Shown: positions 35,831 through 47,790 of the stretch, piece by piece
Layout: every line of letters begins with the position of its first letter
Position numbering within the stretch: the stretch's first letter is position 1
Assembly: GCA_029931535.1 (NCBI GenBank)
Contig: JAQPZY010001621.1
Span: forward strand, 2,828,001-2,892,000
Direction of reading: 5' to 3'
DNA from: Margaritifera margaritifera
Lineage: Eukaryota > Mollusca > Bivalvia > Unionida > Margaritiferidae
Length of the DNA stretch: 64,000 nt
Translations under genes and position numbers: made by a program
Notes under the pieces: model-generated
Database searches by the model: none
The model's input: the letters and a program-made list of their open reading frames with translations, nothing else
What the model was told of the DNA's origin: nothing

Positions 35831-36480
35831 CTGCATTTAGCAGATGGCAAGATATGTATAGTAAAACTCAATAACTTTGACATCAATCACTTGAATACTA
35901 GGCTTCACTTAAAGACTCGTTTACTTGGACATCAATCAGTCGAATACTAGGCTTCACTCAAAGGACTCCTTCAGTCCATGAGTAACACATTCTCATGTTT
36001 GCAACCTCATAATATTCAAAGCTAATGAAAACTCTAAATAAAAAATTGGGACCGTAGCACGTAAGCATTTCAAAGTTCTACATAATATTAAATTTATGGC
36101 AGTGATGGCAAGGTTATTGTTAATGATAGGATTCTGTGTTACCGTTTTAAGGCAGTTTATTGCAAGTTAGATACAGTTAAGGTACATGACAGCATGGTGT
36201 AGGAAGTGTGGGCACATTAAATTACAGCATAGGAAGTATGGGAAAAGTGCCATGGAATCAAAGTAATGCAACCAGATTTAGTAAATTTAAGGCTATGGTA
36301 GTGTCTAGAGGAATGTACTATGTAAGTATTACAATAATATAGAATAAGAAATATTTACCTTGCATAAACTCATGCTTCTTTGTCTTCCAGCATCAGTGTG
36401 CAACAAAATAATGAAAAAATATATATGGTGTATGTATATATACCTATGTTTATACAATTACACTGAAAATGTGAATGACC
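35831..36480. other. intron 8, middle part, nothing recognised
   Basis: Contains one diverged direct duplication (caatcacttgaatactaggcttcact at about 35884, repeated as caatcagtcgaatactaggcttcact at about 35934). No exon. Confidence 0.6.
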
Positions 36481-36484
36481 CAAA

Positions 36485-36690
36485 CAATCATGCTATACAG
36501 ACAATGTATGTACCACCAGCCCTAACAATCATGCTATACAGACAATGTATGTACCACCAGCCCTAACATTCATGCTATACAAACAATGTATGTACCACCA
36601 GCCCTAATAATCATGCTATACAGACAATGTATGTACCACCAGCCCTAACAATCATGCTATACAGACAATGTATGTACCACCAGCCCTAAC
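36485..36690. repeat. 41-bp tandem repeat, 5 copies
   Basis: Unit starts at 36485, 36526, 36567, 36608 and 36649: caatcatgctatacagacaa then tgtatgtaccaccagccctaa. Copies are nearly identical, indicating recent expansion. Confidence 0.96.
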
Positions 36691-37756
36691 ATTAGAGGTA
36701 TCTTATTACAGAACCGGTGGAGAAAAATGTTTAGATTAGTGGAACTGTGTAATTTATTTGACAAGGTGATAATAACAGAGCTTGAATCAGTTTGCTCAGT
36801 TCGAGCAGATCAAACTACCTTTGTCATAGCACTGTATATTTCTTTCTGAAATACAGTAATAATGAACGTAACAAATAGTCTTTTCCTTTGCAGCTGTTAT
36901 GAAAGATGTTTCAGCTCAATTAACTTCACACTTTTTATATGACTTGCACATACAAGTTGAAGGGAGCTGTAGGCTTTTAAAAACTACCATCTGTACTTGC
37001 TTATAAGTCGGGTCTAAATGCAAATTTCATGGACCAAGATCTGCCATCACATAATGTGTTGGCAGATCTGGGTTTATGCAGTTGGTTAGAAGTAATCAGT
37101 AGAACAGACAACATAGACCCTAATCTGCAATGGCAGATTAGGATCTATGTTGTTTGTAGTTGGACCCAACTTACAAGCAAGTATATATGACACATGATTG
37201 TGTGTTTAAATGCACACAGGTATGTACCATTGAGGATTCATAATTATTAGATGTAAAATTAATGATGTCAAGGATGTAGATTTATCATTATTGTAGGCCA
37301 AGATGTTTAACAGAAAAAGAAAACTTGCACTCAAAGAGGGAGGACATGACATTTCAATTGCTGCAGTTCATTTTATGTCATTCAAAGGGAAAAACAGTGA
37401 CAGGGACTGCTCAACAAAGCACAAAAATCATAAATTTCAAAAAGCACCTCACAGCAGCTACAGACAGGGCTGTCAAAGAAATCAGTAGAATATTATTATA
37501 TGTAAAATAAATCCATCAAAAGTGTCAAATAGCAATCAAGGATTTGGTATCCCATGAAACTATGAACAGAATAACTATAAAGATTGTGAGAGGAAAGTAG
37601 AGGAAAAAATTAAAATTTAGAAGTAAAAGAAGCTCAGGTCCCTAAGAAACATTGGCAATCTTGGCCGCTTTTCTGGAATTTGAGCAATAACAAATGATGG
37701 AACATTGTCCTCTGTTGCAAAACAAGAAGTGGAATTTATCTGACATTTTCTTTCAG
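36691..37756. other. intron 8, distal part, nothing recognised
   Basis: Includes an imperfect inverted pair around 37025-37160 ('cagatctgggtttatgcagt' against 'tgcaatggcagattaggatc' style strings). Two overlapping 61-codon frames near 37303-37510 show no domain. No additional exon fits the phase-1 junction between exons 8 and 9. Confidence 0.5.
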
Positions 37757-37876
37757 GTCAATATGGTATACCGAGGCCCTGGTACTTCCCTGTCCTACGT
37801 TCCTACTGGTGTGGCACTAGTTCCAAGGGAGCAGTGGACAATGAACACCTGCCAGAAATGAAGCTACTTGGACTAG
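37757..37876 (+). CDS. ABCA1-like: ABCA exon 9 (post-TM6 linker)
   Basis: Acceptor attttctttcag, donor gtatca. Two bases complete G497, then 39 codons and one spare base. [12 protein letters not shown] followed by SYWCG matches the ABCA1 [12 protein letters not shown]...SYWFG linker that connects TM6 to NBD1. The following 17 or so residues are acidic or polar and not conserved, as expected of this linker. Confidence 0.95.
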
Positions 37877-40364
37877 GTATCATATATCATACAACATCAA
37901 TGACTCTATCCAGTGATGGTTTTTTTGTTTTTAACAGTGTCACAAATAAGTTGCTTTACGTATTTGTAGACTTGTAACATGTTGTTCTGTTTTCATAAAG
38001 TAGCCATGGTTGGATGATTTGAAATAATTTGTCTAAGGATAATGTACAGTCAAATGGTACACTTGCTGTCAAAAGTAAAGCATCACTAAAAGTATTTAGT
38101 TCTTGTGCCCGACTTACCTTTAAAAGAGGTGACTAATATGTGATCCTACCTGTCAGTCTGTCTGTGAATGCTTACATGCAATGTCCAATAACTCCTCCTA
38201 TAGTGCATTCATTGCATTTTGATCCACCCACTTGAGATGAGGCAAAGTGGAGGTCACTGTTGGACCAGAGCTGGGTTCACTTTGCATGCTTGTTCACCTT
38301 CTGTTTTCAAGTAGTTCTGTCAAGTGTCCAGTAGATTTCTTAACTTGCTTGTCAATTCAGCAAGTGTTCTTTCTGAGACTGGTGACTGAAGTGTTTTAGA
38401 CAGGTGACTCTAGTGTTATCATTCATTTTTTTGACAATACATAAATTCCTGAAGCAGTTATATAGCTAGTAAACTAGTGAGAAGTTGACCACATATACCT
38501 TATCATAACTGATCAGTAAAAGGTTAGAATGCAGGAGGACCAGTAAAATTGGGAATAAGATTTATTGAATTAAAATTGTTGGGATTAGAAACACACTGTG
38601 CAACTGGATTTGGAGCTTGAAAAGTAGTTTCCAAAATCCACTTTCCATGTGCCAAGTACTTTCAGAAATAAAACTCAACCTTGGAGCGGCGGTGGAGAAT
38701 GTTCAATTGAGAGTGAGATGATTCTGCTTTGCAGCAGATATCTGGTTTAAATGAACTATTTTAGTTTGTATATCCTTGTTCTCACTGTGTTTCTGATATC
38801 AGACTTTATATTTAACTTCAAAAAAATGATTTGTTGAAAAAAAAAAAAATCCAAGACAATTGTCATTATATGCGATAGGTTGCAGGGGATAGATATTTAT
38901 TTATGGAATTATCTAGGTTTTCTGAACCAATTATCCAATGCCCATCTCTCCCAATAATGACATTATTTTATACTCTGTTTCCATCCCCATTTATTTAATG
39001 CTGGAGACAAGTATTCACTATTTTTCAAAAATCATGATGCAAATATGTAGTGTCAAAAATAATATTATGTCAGCTGCATCATGTTCATTAGCTAGTGATG
39101 TAACATTATTCATGTTGACAACCCTCTCACAGGCATTCAGAACACCTCGGGCTTTGCTGCAGTGGCTATTTATCTTAGCATATCGCAGCAATCTGTCAAA
39201 GTATTTAGAGAAACCAGAGCTGCTTAGACAAGAAAACAGCTTAGATAAATAGTTGTTACTTTTGTGTCTGATGTGCTACATTGTTTTCACAAACATCAGT
39301 TATTCTCTCACCTGCAGTGAATGTTGTTGAAGAGCCGAAACATAATGGTCGCAATGTCCATCTGTTGTCATCAGTTCTTCTGGTGTCAAATTTGGGTTAA
39401 ATTGTTTTTGCAAAGGTCAATAACTTCCGGTGTTATTGGTGGATTATCATCATTCTTTGCCTGTAACTACATCAGGGAGGACAAAATCCTAGAGATTGAA
39501 GGCCAACAAAGTTAAGGATCAAAGTTTCAGGATCACCATTGTTTACATTTTAGGTGGTTGCTCAAGATTTAAAGTGTTTGGATATGGCAGTATCAACTGT
39601 TGCAAGGAGTTTAACATGTGCTCTACAATATCTTTAGGGAATTATGGGTCAAAGGTCAAAGTTCAAGGTCACAGTGGTCAGTTGCTTAAAGGGTTTTTTA
39701 GGAGGTAAACCAAAAATTTAAATTATGTGTCTAAGACTTTGAACCAGATTCACCATGTGAATGGAGTATACTTGGATTATATCAAACAGTTAAATATCAA
39801 AGTCACAGGCTAAATTGTTTATAACTTTCAGGGTAAATTGTTTAAGTTTTATAAAGTGGATTTATGTCTTCTGTTTCCATAAAAGAATATTTTCCAATTT
39901 GGTACATAAATTTAACAAAGGAGATAAAACACCTCTAGCAATGGGTGCTCAAAAGGTCAAAGGTCACTGGGTTTGTTTTCTAGTGTACAGGCAAGACAAT
40001 AAATCTACAAATTTTTTTTATACATTTTACAAATTTAGGAAAATATTTTTCAAGATGGCAGAAGTTGCAAATTTTATTAAAGACATTTTAAAAGATAGGC
40101 TGACATGGTAGCCATTCCAAAATGAATTTTTTTAAAAAAAACAACATTTCCTTTTTTGAAAAAATTCTTGAATGGAGTGTAAAATTATTGAATCAATGAA
40201 AGCTGATATTTTTGATGGACTTGTACTGGTAGAAGCAACACTGCATGCTAATTGCCTCAGCCAGACCAAATCATTTGCCATGATACAGTAGCCTATATCT
40301 GCCTATTCATGATGAAGTTACTTTTATTTATATTGCTTAATATTGATTTATTTTTGTTCTATAG
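37877..40364. other. intron 9, dispersed repeat fragments
   Basis: No exon. Around 39640-39990 the sequence is of the 'ggtcaaaggtcaaggtcaca' style (39650-39680, 39955-39970). The segment 38110-38300 (aggtgactaatatgtgatcc, 'aataactcctcctatagtgcattc') looks like a dispersed repeat fragment. Open frames here (38938-39252, 39815-40111) have no recognisable domain. Confidence 0.5.
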
Positions 40365-40542
40365 ACAAGAATAGTTTTGAGGAAGAGCCTAAGGACAAGA
40401 AACTAGGAGTTGCCATTCGGAATTTGAAGAAGGTGTACCCAGATGGGAAGAAAGTTGCACTGGATGGATTGAGTATTAACTTTTATGATAGTCAGATCAC
40501 CTCCTTCCTTGGCCATAATGGAGCAGGCAAAACAACAACTAT
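40365..40542 (+). CDS. ABCA1-like: ABCA exon 10 (NBD1, Walker A)
   Basis: Acceptor tttgttctatag, donor gtaagt. Residues 537-595 plus two bases of M596. It begins the first nucleotide-binding domain: [12 protein letters not shown], then [11 protein letters not shown], and the Walker A P-loop GHNGAGKT (586-593), whose lysine 592 binds the ATP phosphates. All Walker A residues are intact, so NBD1 is expected to bind ATP. Confidence 0.97.
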
Positions 40543-41149
40543 GTAAGTCGTTTAACTGTGGGTGATGAAACAAGTCAGTATTTTCACTCGTAACAAAATT
40601 CAGATATACCAGCTCAGATTCAAATTTGCAACAGAAGAATGTATTCTCAACTAACATAACATGAAAGAACACATTTTTGGTAACTCCTTGCAGACTGCTA
40701 CCTGACCAACTTTATATAGATGAGACCTTTAATACATTAATTTCCAGTGGTCCATATTATCATTTGGAAGAGTTATGGCCCCTGATTGCTTCTCCTTCTC
40801 ACTTTGCTTTCTGCAGTATAACTTTACTGAGGAATGTTGGATTTCAACCAAAGCTATCATGCACCTTTATATTGATGAGATTTTCAATGAGTTGGATTTC
40901 CAGTATCCCATGTCATCAATGAATGCTCATCATCTGCAAACTTTGGATTTCCACCAGAAGTTCTTCTGTTTAAGGTTGTGCAGAGTAAGCTGTAGTGAGA
41001 AAGGCCCATCACTTATAGCACTAGTTGTCATTGTTATTATCATCTTTATTATCTACTTCTTTTTTGTCTTCTTCTATTGATCATATAAAATATTTGCATG
41101 TGGAAGAACTTGTTTTCAAGACAATTTTTTCTTTATCATTGCAAAACAG
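40543..41149. other. intron 10, nothing recognised
   Basis: Short open frames in two registers, without domains. A weak tandem similarity of about 100-110 bp ('tatattgatgagattttcaatgag' against 'tatatagatgagacctttaatac') suggests another old duplication. Confidence 0.5.
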
Positions 41150-41281
41150 GTCCATACTAACAGGCCTATTTCCACCCACAGAAGGTACAGCGTTTATCTA
41201 TGGGAAGGACATAAGACAAGATATAGACAGCATTAGACACAGTCTGGGAATGTGTCCACAGCACAATGTACTCTTTGATCT
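41150..41281 (+). CDS. ABCA1-like: ABCA exon 11 (NBD1, Q-loop)
   Basis: Acceptor ttgcaaaacag has a weak pyrimidine tract; donor gtaagc. One base completes M596, giving [15 protein letters not shown] across the junction. CPQHNVLFD carries the Q-loop glutamine (about Q633), which couples the NBD to the membrane loops. Ends with two bases of L640. A tandem repeat of about 290 bp begins some 430 bases downstream. Confidence 0.97.
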
Positions 41282-41689
41282 GTAAGCTCACTGCAGCAAC
41301 AGTTACACTCTAGTACACTGACATAACACTGTATTTATTATACTCACCACATCAGAGAGGTCAAGAACAGTGTCAGACACAACTATTGATGTGTCTGTAG
41401 CACAACTTAGTCTTTGATCTATAGGTGTGCAGTCACAACAGTTACACTAATGTACATTTTAAACTTTTGTACAAACGCTGGCATCAGCATCAGCATTGGC
41501 GTCCACACAGATAAAACTATATACATACGTACACCCTCATTGAATGTTAGCCACTCTTTCTTCCTAGGTCATAGGCAACAGTTTTGTGTGGTTTTCATAG
41601 CACCTACCCCCAGGGGAGGGGGCTAAATTGGTACAAACATGTGCATTAGCTGTACATTCTTGGTTAATTTTTTTGCATTTAGCTCCAGA

Positions 41690-41977
41690 TTTTTTAACAC
41701 TGTATAATACTGTTATACCAGGAATCATGAAATTTGGTGATGGGATGCATCTTGATGGTTACTACACTGTCATTACAAATGTAGGTCACTGTCACCAATA
41801 TTTCATGCTTCAATGACTTTGATTACATTTTTTAGTTTATGTTTATTTCTCAAGCTCTGTTGATGGTAGACTCATCAAACTATATGATTGTATGTATCTC
41901 AGTACCACACCCTTGCCACAAAGGAAGGTCATTGTGACCTACATTTCACATTTTACTGGTTTAGGTTAAGTATATGA

Positions 41978-42037
<60 letters not shown>

Positions 42038-44070
42038 AGATTCATGAAGGTTGGTGAGGGGATGCATCTTGATGAGTACTACACCCTCATCACAAATGCA
42101 TGTCACTGTGACCTATATTTCATGTTTCACTGACTTTGGTTAAATGTTGTGTTTTAAGTTTATTTCTCAAGCTGTGTTCATGCTAGAATCATCCAACAAG
42201 ATGATTGTATGAATCAGTGTGACCTACATTTCACATTTTGCTGCCGTAGGTTAAGTTTAGCACTGAGCTCATGACCAAATAGGTTTTAGCACCCTGTATA
42301 CATACTGTTATACCTGGATTCATGAAACTTGGTGAGAAAATTCGTCTTGATGACTACTACACCCTTATCACAAAAGTAGGTCAGTGTGACCTATTTTCAA
42401 GTTTCATTGACTTTGGTTAAATGTTGTCTTAGGTTAATTTTTGAAGCTCTGTTCATGCTGGAATCATCAGACTAGATGATTGTTTACATCTATATTAGTA
42501 CCACACCCATACCACAAAAGAATATCACTATAACCTAGATTTCACATTTTACTGGCTTAGGTTACGTTTTTGTGTTTAGCTCATGACTAGATAGGATTTT
42601 AGTACCCAAAAGATATATATGGTTATAACTAGATTCATGAAAGTTGGTGAGGAGATGCATATTGATGAGTACTAAACTCTCATCACAGAAGTAGGTCACT
42701 TTAATCTATATTGATGCTTCACTGACTTTGGTTAAATTGTGTTTTTAAGTTTATTTCTCAAGCTCTGTTTATGCTAGAATCATAAAATTAGATAATTGTA
42801 TCCATCTCTTAGGGTAAATTTTTTTTTTTGGGGGGGGGGTATCTCAGAATAGTTTTTTTTAGCACCCTGTATACATACTGTTATACTAAGATTCATGAAC
42901 TTTGGTGGGGGATATATCTTGATGAGTTATACATCCTCATCACATGTTGGTTACTGTGACCTAAGTTTCATGTTTCACTGCCTTAGTTTCAGTCTCAAGC
43001 ACTGTTTATGCCGAATCATAAAACTCATTGATTGTACGCATCCCTTTTAGTACCACACCCTTATACAACAAAAGAAAGTCATTGTGACCTAGATTTAACA
43101 TTTTACTCGCTTATGTTTTTCTACTTAGTTTATGGCCACATTGGTGTTTTATCTACTGTATAATACTGCTATACCTGGAATAATAAAACATGATGATAGG
43201 GTGCAGCTTGATAAGTACTACACCCACATCCTAAAAGTAGGTTACTCTATCTCATATTTAATATTTCACTGACTTTTAGTTCATTTTGATATTTTTACTA
43301 TTGCTGTACTCATTAAACTAGGTGATTTTATACATCTCTTTTAGTACCACACCCATACCAAAAAAGGTCACTGCGACCTATATTTCACATTTTTACTGGC
43401 TTAGGTTAAGTTGTTGCATTTAGCTGATGACCACATAGTGTTGGCAAGCACTGTTCTATATAAAATCATGAAACTTGGAGATGTATCTTGATGAACACTA
43501 CTCTGTCATGTCAGTAGTAGGTCAATATCAACCATATTTTATGCTTCACTGACCTGGGTTAAAGTTTGTCTTTGATGTTCATTTCTCAGGATTATTGATG
43601 CTGGGATTGTGAAATTGATGATGATATGCATCTCTGTTACTACCACACTGTTACAACAAAAGAGGCTCATTGTGACCCATATTTAATCTTCTACTGGCTT
43701 TGGTTAAGTTTTTGCATTTTCCTGACTATGTGAATTTTTTGCATGTTATATGCTTACTGTCCTACCTAGAATCATGAAACTTGGTGAGTGGATGCATCTT
43801 GATATGTGCTATATCCTTTTTACCAAAAGAGGTCTCTGTAACCTATATTTCATGCTCAGTGACTTTGTTCAAATTTTGTCAAAAGTTCATTTCTTGGGTG
43901 TTGTTTATGTTCCAGTGATGAAAATTGGATGCATCTCTGTTACTACAATGCCCTTAAAACTACAGAAGGTCATTGTGATCACAGTGACCTACATTTTATG
44001 CTTTACTGTCATGAGTTAAGTATTTGTGTTTATGATAACATCGATTTATCCATGCTAGACCTATATACAT
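41690..44070. repeat. diverged tandem array, period about 290 bp, about 8 copies
   Basis: Units contain 'ctgttatacctggattcatgaaacttggtgagg', 'gatgcatcttgatgagtact', 'aggtcactgtgacctatatttcatg', 'ctcaagctctgtt' and 'ccatctctgttagtaccacac'. Start motifs lie near 41711, 42030, 42307, 42613, 42880, 43168, 43450 and 43757. A (TA)n run of about 55 bp (41980-42034) lies within the array. No coding sequence. Confidence 0.88.
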
Positions 44071-44444
44071 CTTGCCCTACTTCAAAAGCCTTTTTTACCA
44101 AGGCAGTTGGAGGTAGGAATAAATATGTTTATTCAATGGTTAACTTTCCATATTAATGACTATGCATTGTATATTCTGATATGTTACCCTCAGCAGGTTA
44201 GCTGTGTATTGTACATGTGAATGAGTAGAGGAATTAGGTGAGTGGACTGCATGCTACATGTTTTTCATATGGGACCTCACCTGTGGTTAATTAAGGTACT
44301 TTTTGTTCACTGCTGCTACACTCTGTGCAGTTTTTCTTGACTTTAATACTGATTTAATTTATCTCAAATGTGATATATGTCATCTTTGAATGTTTACAAG
44401 TGTGATTAATACATGTTTGATCAAAGAAGTAATCAGAGAGTGGC

Positions 44445-44503
44445 ATTGACATCATATTAATTTGTATTCCCTAGCTGACATCATGTTAATTTAAATTCCC
44501 TAG
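44445..44503 (+). repeat. tandem duplication of exon 12 acceptor region (about 30 bp)
   Basis: 'catattaatttgtattccctagctgaca' is followed directly by 'catgttaatttaaattccctagtctgaca'. Both halves end in ccctag and a ctgaca start. Only the second gives an open frame. Confidence 0.88.
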
Positions 44504-44643
44504 TCTGACAGTAGAGGAGCACCTATGGTTTTATGCCAGACTAAAAGGAGCTTCATCCCAAGAGGTGAAGAAAGAAATGGAACAGATGATCAAGGATGTA
44601 GGACTGCCACACAAACGAAAGGAGCTGTCTCAGAATCTGTCAG
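44504..44643 (+). CDS. ABCA1-like: ABCA exon 12 (NBD1, helical subdomain)
   Basis: Acceptor taaattccctag, donor gtaccc. Residues 640-686 plus one base of G687. [15 protein letters not shown] and VGLPHKR...LSQNLSG match the ABCA1 helical subdomain leading to the ABC signature. The acceptor region is duplicated 30 bases upstream. Use of the upstream copy would put TGA immediately in frame, so the downstream site is taken as the functional one. Confidence 0.96.
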
Positions 44644-45021
44644 GTACCCAGTTGTTTTTAAACTGGGCAACACTTGAATTGTATTTCAGCAGTGTTCATG
44701 GGTTTCAAAGTAGCAATCATCATAAGACATAGGCATTCTTTAGGCAGACATAAGGGTATACTTGTTTTAAGCATACATGGCTACTGAAGTCCAATTAAAT
44801 AATAGTTTAGTGAAGAAGTTTTGCAGCCATGATATTTATTTTCTTGCCTATGAATGGCAGAGAAAGGGGATCAGTTTCTTGCAGTGTTTTCAGCAGCAGC
44901 ATAAACAGTCTTAGATTTTTGAGTGAAAGTTTTAGTGAGTTATATTTCTTATATATCAGCTGTTGTATTCAACTGAAACTTAAATATAATATTACTAGAT
45001 ACCTAAAGTTTGTAACTTGTT

Positions 45022-45735
45022 ATGCTAGGATTTCCATCTTACATGTACCCTGATATGCCAGGATTTCTGTCTCACATGTACCCATATATGTTAGGATTTT
45101 TGTCTCACATGTACCCTGATATACTCCAATTTCTGTCTTATGTGTATGCTGAGATGCTAGGATTTCTGTCTCACATGTACCCATATATATTCAGATTTCT
45201 GTCTCACATATTGTGATATGCTAGGATTTCTGTCTCACATGTACACTGATATGCTAGGATTTCTAACTCACATGTACCATGATATGCTAAGATTCCTGTC
45301 TCATATGTGCCCTGAGATGCTAGGATTTCTGTCTCGCATGTATTCTGATATGCTACGATTTATGTCTCACATGTACTCTGATATGCTATGATATTTTTCT
45401 CACATGTACCCTAATATGCTAGGATTTCTGTCTCCCATGTACCCTGGTATACTAGGATTTCTGTTTCACATGTACCATGATATGCTAAAATTCCTGTCTC
45501 ACATATACCCTGAGATGCAAGGGTTTCTGTCTCATGTATCCTGATATGCTAGGATTTCTGTTTATCATGTACTCTGATATACTAGGATTTATGTCTCATA
45601 TGTACCCTGATATGCTAAGATTTCTGTCTCAAACGTACCCTGATATGCTAAGATTTCTGTCTCAAACGTACCCTGATATGCTAAGATTTCTGTCTCAAAC
45701 GTACCCTGATATGCTAAGATTTTTGTCTTGCATGT
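45022..45735. repeat. 33-bp tandem repeat, about 21 copies
   Basis: The unit reads catgtaccctgatatgctag then gatttctgtctca. Because 33 is a multiple of three, long stretches stay open in one frame with an 11-residue repeat (MYPDMLGFLSH); these are the open frames at 45022-45216 and 45534-45797. The last four units are the most uniform. It lies in intron 12, with no splice evidence. Confidence 0.95.
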
Positions 45736-46037
45736 ATACAGAAAGCTGCATAATTATAACACCATTCACTGTTGAGACACCATGTTTGGTTGATTGATTC
45801 ATCTTTTATCTTTTCCGTAATTCAAATTGTCAGTCATTTATTTTTCTCTTTTCAAAAAAGACAGAAAATGTTTTTTTTTTTTTTTTTTCCCCAAGGATGT
45901 CTCCATTTTATATCCATCAACAAATAAAATAAAAACTGTAATTCCTGGAAGAGGTCAACATTCTCTGATGCTAATATGTGTGTATATTGAAAAGAAAAGT
46001 CCAAACTGAAATAAATTCTCTCAACATTTAATTTCAG

Positions 46038-46175
46038 GTGGCATGAAAAGAAAGTTATCAGTTGCCATAGCATTTGTGGGTGGCTCCCGTACAGTGATCC
46101 TGGATGAACCCACAGCAGGAGTAGATCCCTATGCACGCAGGAACATCTGGGAGTTACTTCTCAAATTCAAGAAAG
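46038..46175 (+). CDS. ABCA1-like: ABCA exon 13 (NBD1, signature and Walker B)
   Basis: Acceptor catttaatttcag, donor gtaaaa. Residues 687-732 plus one base of D733. The signature [12 protein letters not shown] (685-696) spans the exon 12/13 junction. Walker [13 protein letters not shown] includes D709 and the catalytic glutamate E710. The D-loop follows at 714-717. All catalytic residues are present. Confidence 0.97.
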
Positions 46176-46490
46176 GTAAAAGAAACTATTTGTTGAAACA
46201 AGTAGGTATAAAATTAGCCATCTCAAGTGAATGATGTGAAATTGTTGTCAGGAAAGGGCAAAACAAATTTGTATAGCTTAAGGTTGCATTACAGTATTCT
46301 GTAATATTAGTCTTGTAATTTACATGTACTGTCTGTCATTATTTATGCGGAAATTATATTGTGTAAAGATATTTCAGACTATGATTATCTAACAAGAAAT
46401 ATTTACTACATCAAAGGCCTGGCGGGGATATTATAAAATTCTAAACATGAGTATAAGATTGAAATTCCACATAGAGTCAATAGTATGATA
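46176..46490. other. start of intron 13, nothing recognised
   Basis: AT-rich, no open frame or repeat of note. Confidence 0.6.
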
Positions 46491-46492
46491 CA

Positions 46493-46685
46493 TTTCAGAA
46501 GTAATGTCCCCTGTCCTGTGCTAGACTGTCACAAAAACTCAGTCTCACACTCAACATTTCAGAAGTAATGTCCCCTGTGCTAGGCTGTCACAAAAACTCA
46601 ATCTCACACTCAACATTTCAGAAGTAGTCTCCCCTCTTACTGGTTTGTCACAAAAACTGATTCTCACACTGCTTTACAGAAGCAT
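46493..46685. repeat. about 63-bp tandem repeat, 3 copies
   Basis: 'catttcagaagtaatgtcccct' then 'gctaggctgtcacaaaaact' and 'cagtctcacactcaa', at about 46493, 46554 and 46615. The third copy is the most diverged. Confidence 0.9.
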
Positions 46686-46839
46686 ATACCATTGCTTTGC
46701 TGTCTCTAATTGCAGGTAACAATCAGCAGGTTCAAATGTGGGGTCTGTAAGACATTCAAGCTAGCTAAAGATAATCACCCCACTTTTATTAACTGTATGG
46801 GGTATCATTTGGATCAAACATGTGATCACACTGATTGGA

Positions 46840-47790
46840 AATGAGATGGGTGACAATATAATAGAATAAGAACAACTTTTATATAAAAACGTGAAATCTA
46901 AACATAACAACATGCAAAATATAGAACTAACTATAATAACAACAGACTCTAAAACTTAAATTTAACAATATACCATAACACTAAATATAATCTTCCTATC
47001 TAGGCTGTGTGCGTGAAACTGCCCTCTCGCTCACATTGGCTAGTGTGAGGAATACTAACTATAACAAATATTAAATATCATATACAATAATATGAATGCC
47101 TAAAAACTAAAACATATATCTAATAATAGAACAACTAACAAAAATCCTCCTATCTGAGGTATGTGAGCGTTTAACCACCGCCCACATTGTCTTGCGATAG
47201 GAACCTCAAAAATCTAACAAATAAAAAGATAACATAACATACTAATAGCGAGAGAGAGAGAGAAGAAGATATCTGGTGACAGGTAAGCCACCACACACGC
47301 ATACACCAATATAAATAAAAATTAGAATATAACTCTGAAAATTTGACAAAAAAAGCCCAAAATGTAAACATAAATATAAAACACAAACATAATAAAGAAA
47401 ACCAAACTTAATAAACTAAAACAAGACCTCGGGGTGGAGGTCACTTTGGATTAGAAACTGACCCAGGGTGGAAAGGAAAGGAAATCAGCCCAACAGGAAA
47501 TACCTGAAGGGAGGAAAGTACGGACCCAGAAACCCTGAACTCTAGAAAATTTGAACTCTAGGAAACAAAGCTAGAAGAACCGCAACCAAAATTAACTATA
47601 TAATTAAATACTAAAACCTTCGGGTATATTTGAAATTTTTTGCGGGGATGTCTCTACAGTTCTAACCAGCTATATATGCTGGGACGGGCTAAGAGACGAC
47701 CACAAATAAAACGGTCAAACAGTTAACCCAGGCTCATGAGGGAGGGCCAAAAACACCCCCATAAGGATACAGACATTTATTAGTATTGTT
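46840..47790 (-). other. A-rich, strand-biased block; possible antisense retroelement tail
   Basis: About 950 bases with a strong excess of A over T on the + strand, unlike its surroundings. Two similar sub-blocks appear: 'aatcttcctatctaggctgtgtgcgtgaaac' (46990) and 'aatcctcctatctgaggtatgtgagcgttta' (47140). The end 'gggccaaaaacacccccata' borders the DIRS-like element C. No open frame on the complement is convincing. It could be a noncoding retroelement part in antisense orientation. Confidence 0.4.

Noticed and set aside
37303..37510. Small basic protein gene upstream of exon 9
   Set aside because: Two overlapping 61-codon frames, neither with a domain, conserved start context or splice logic.
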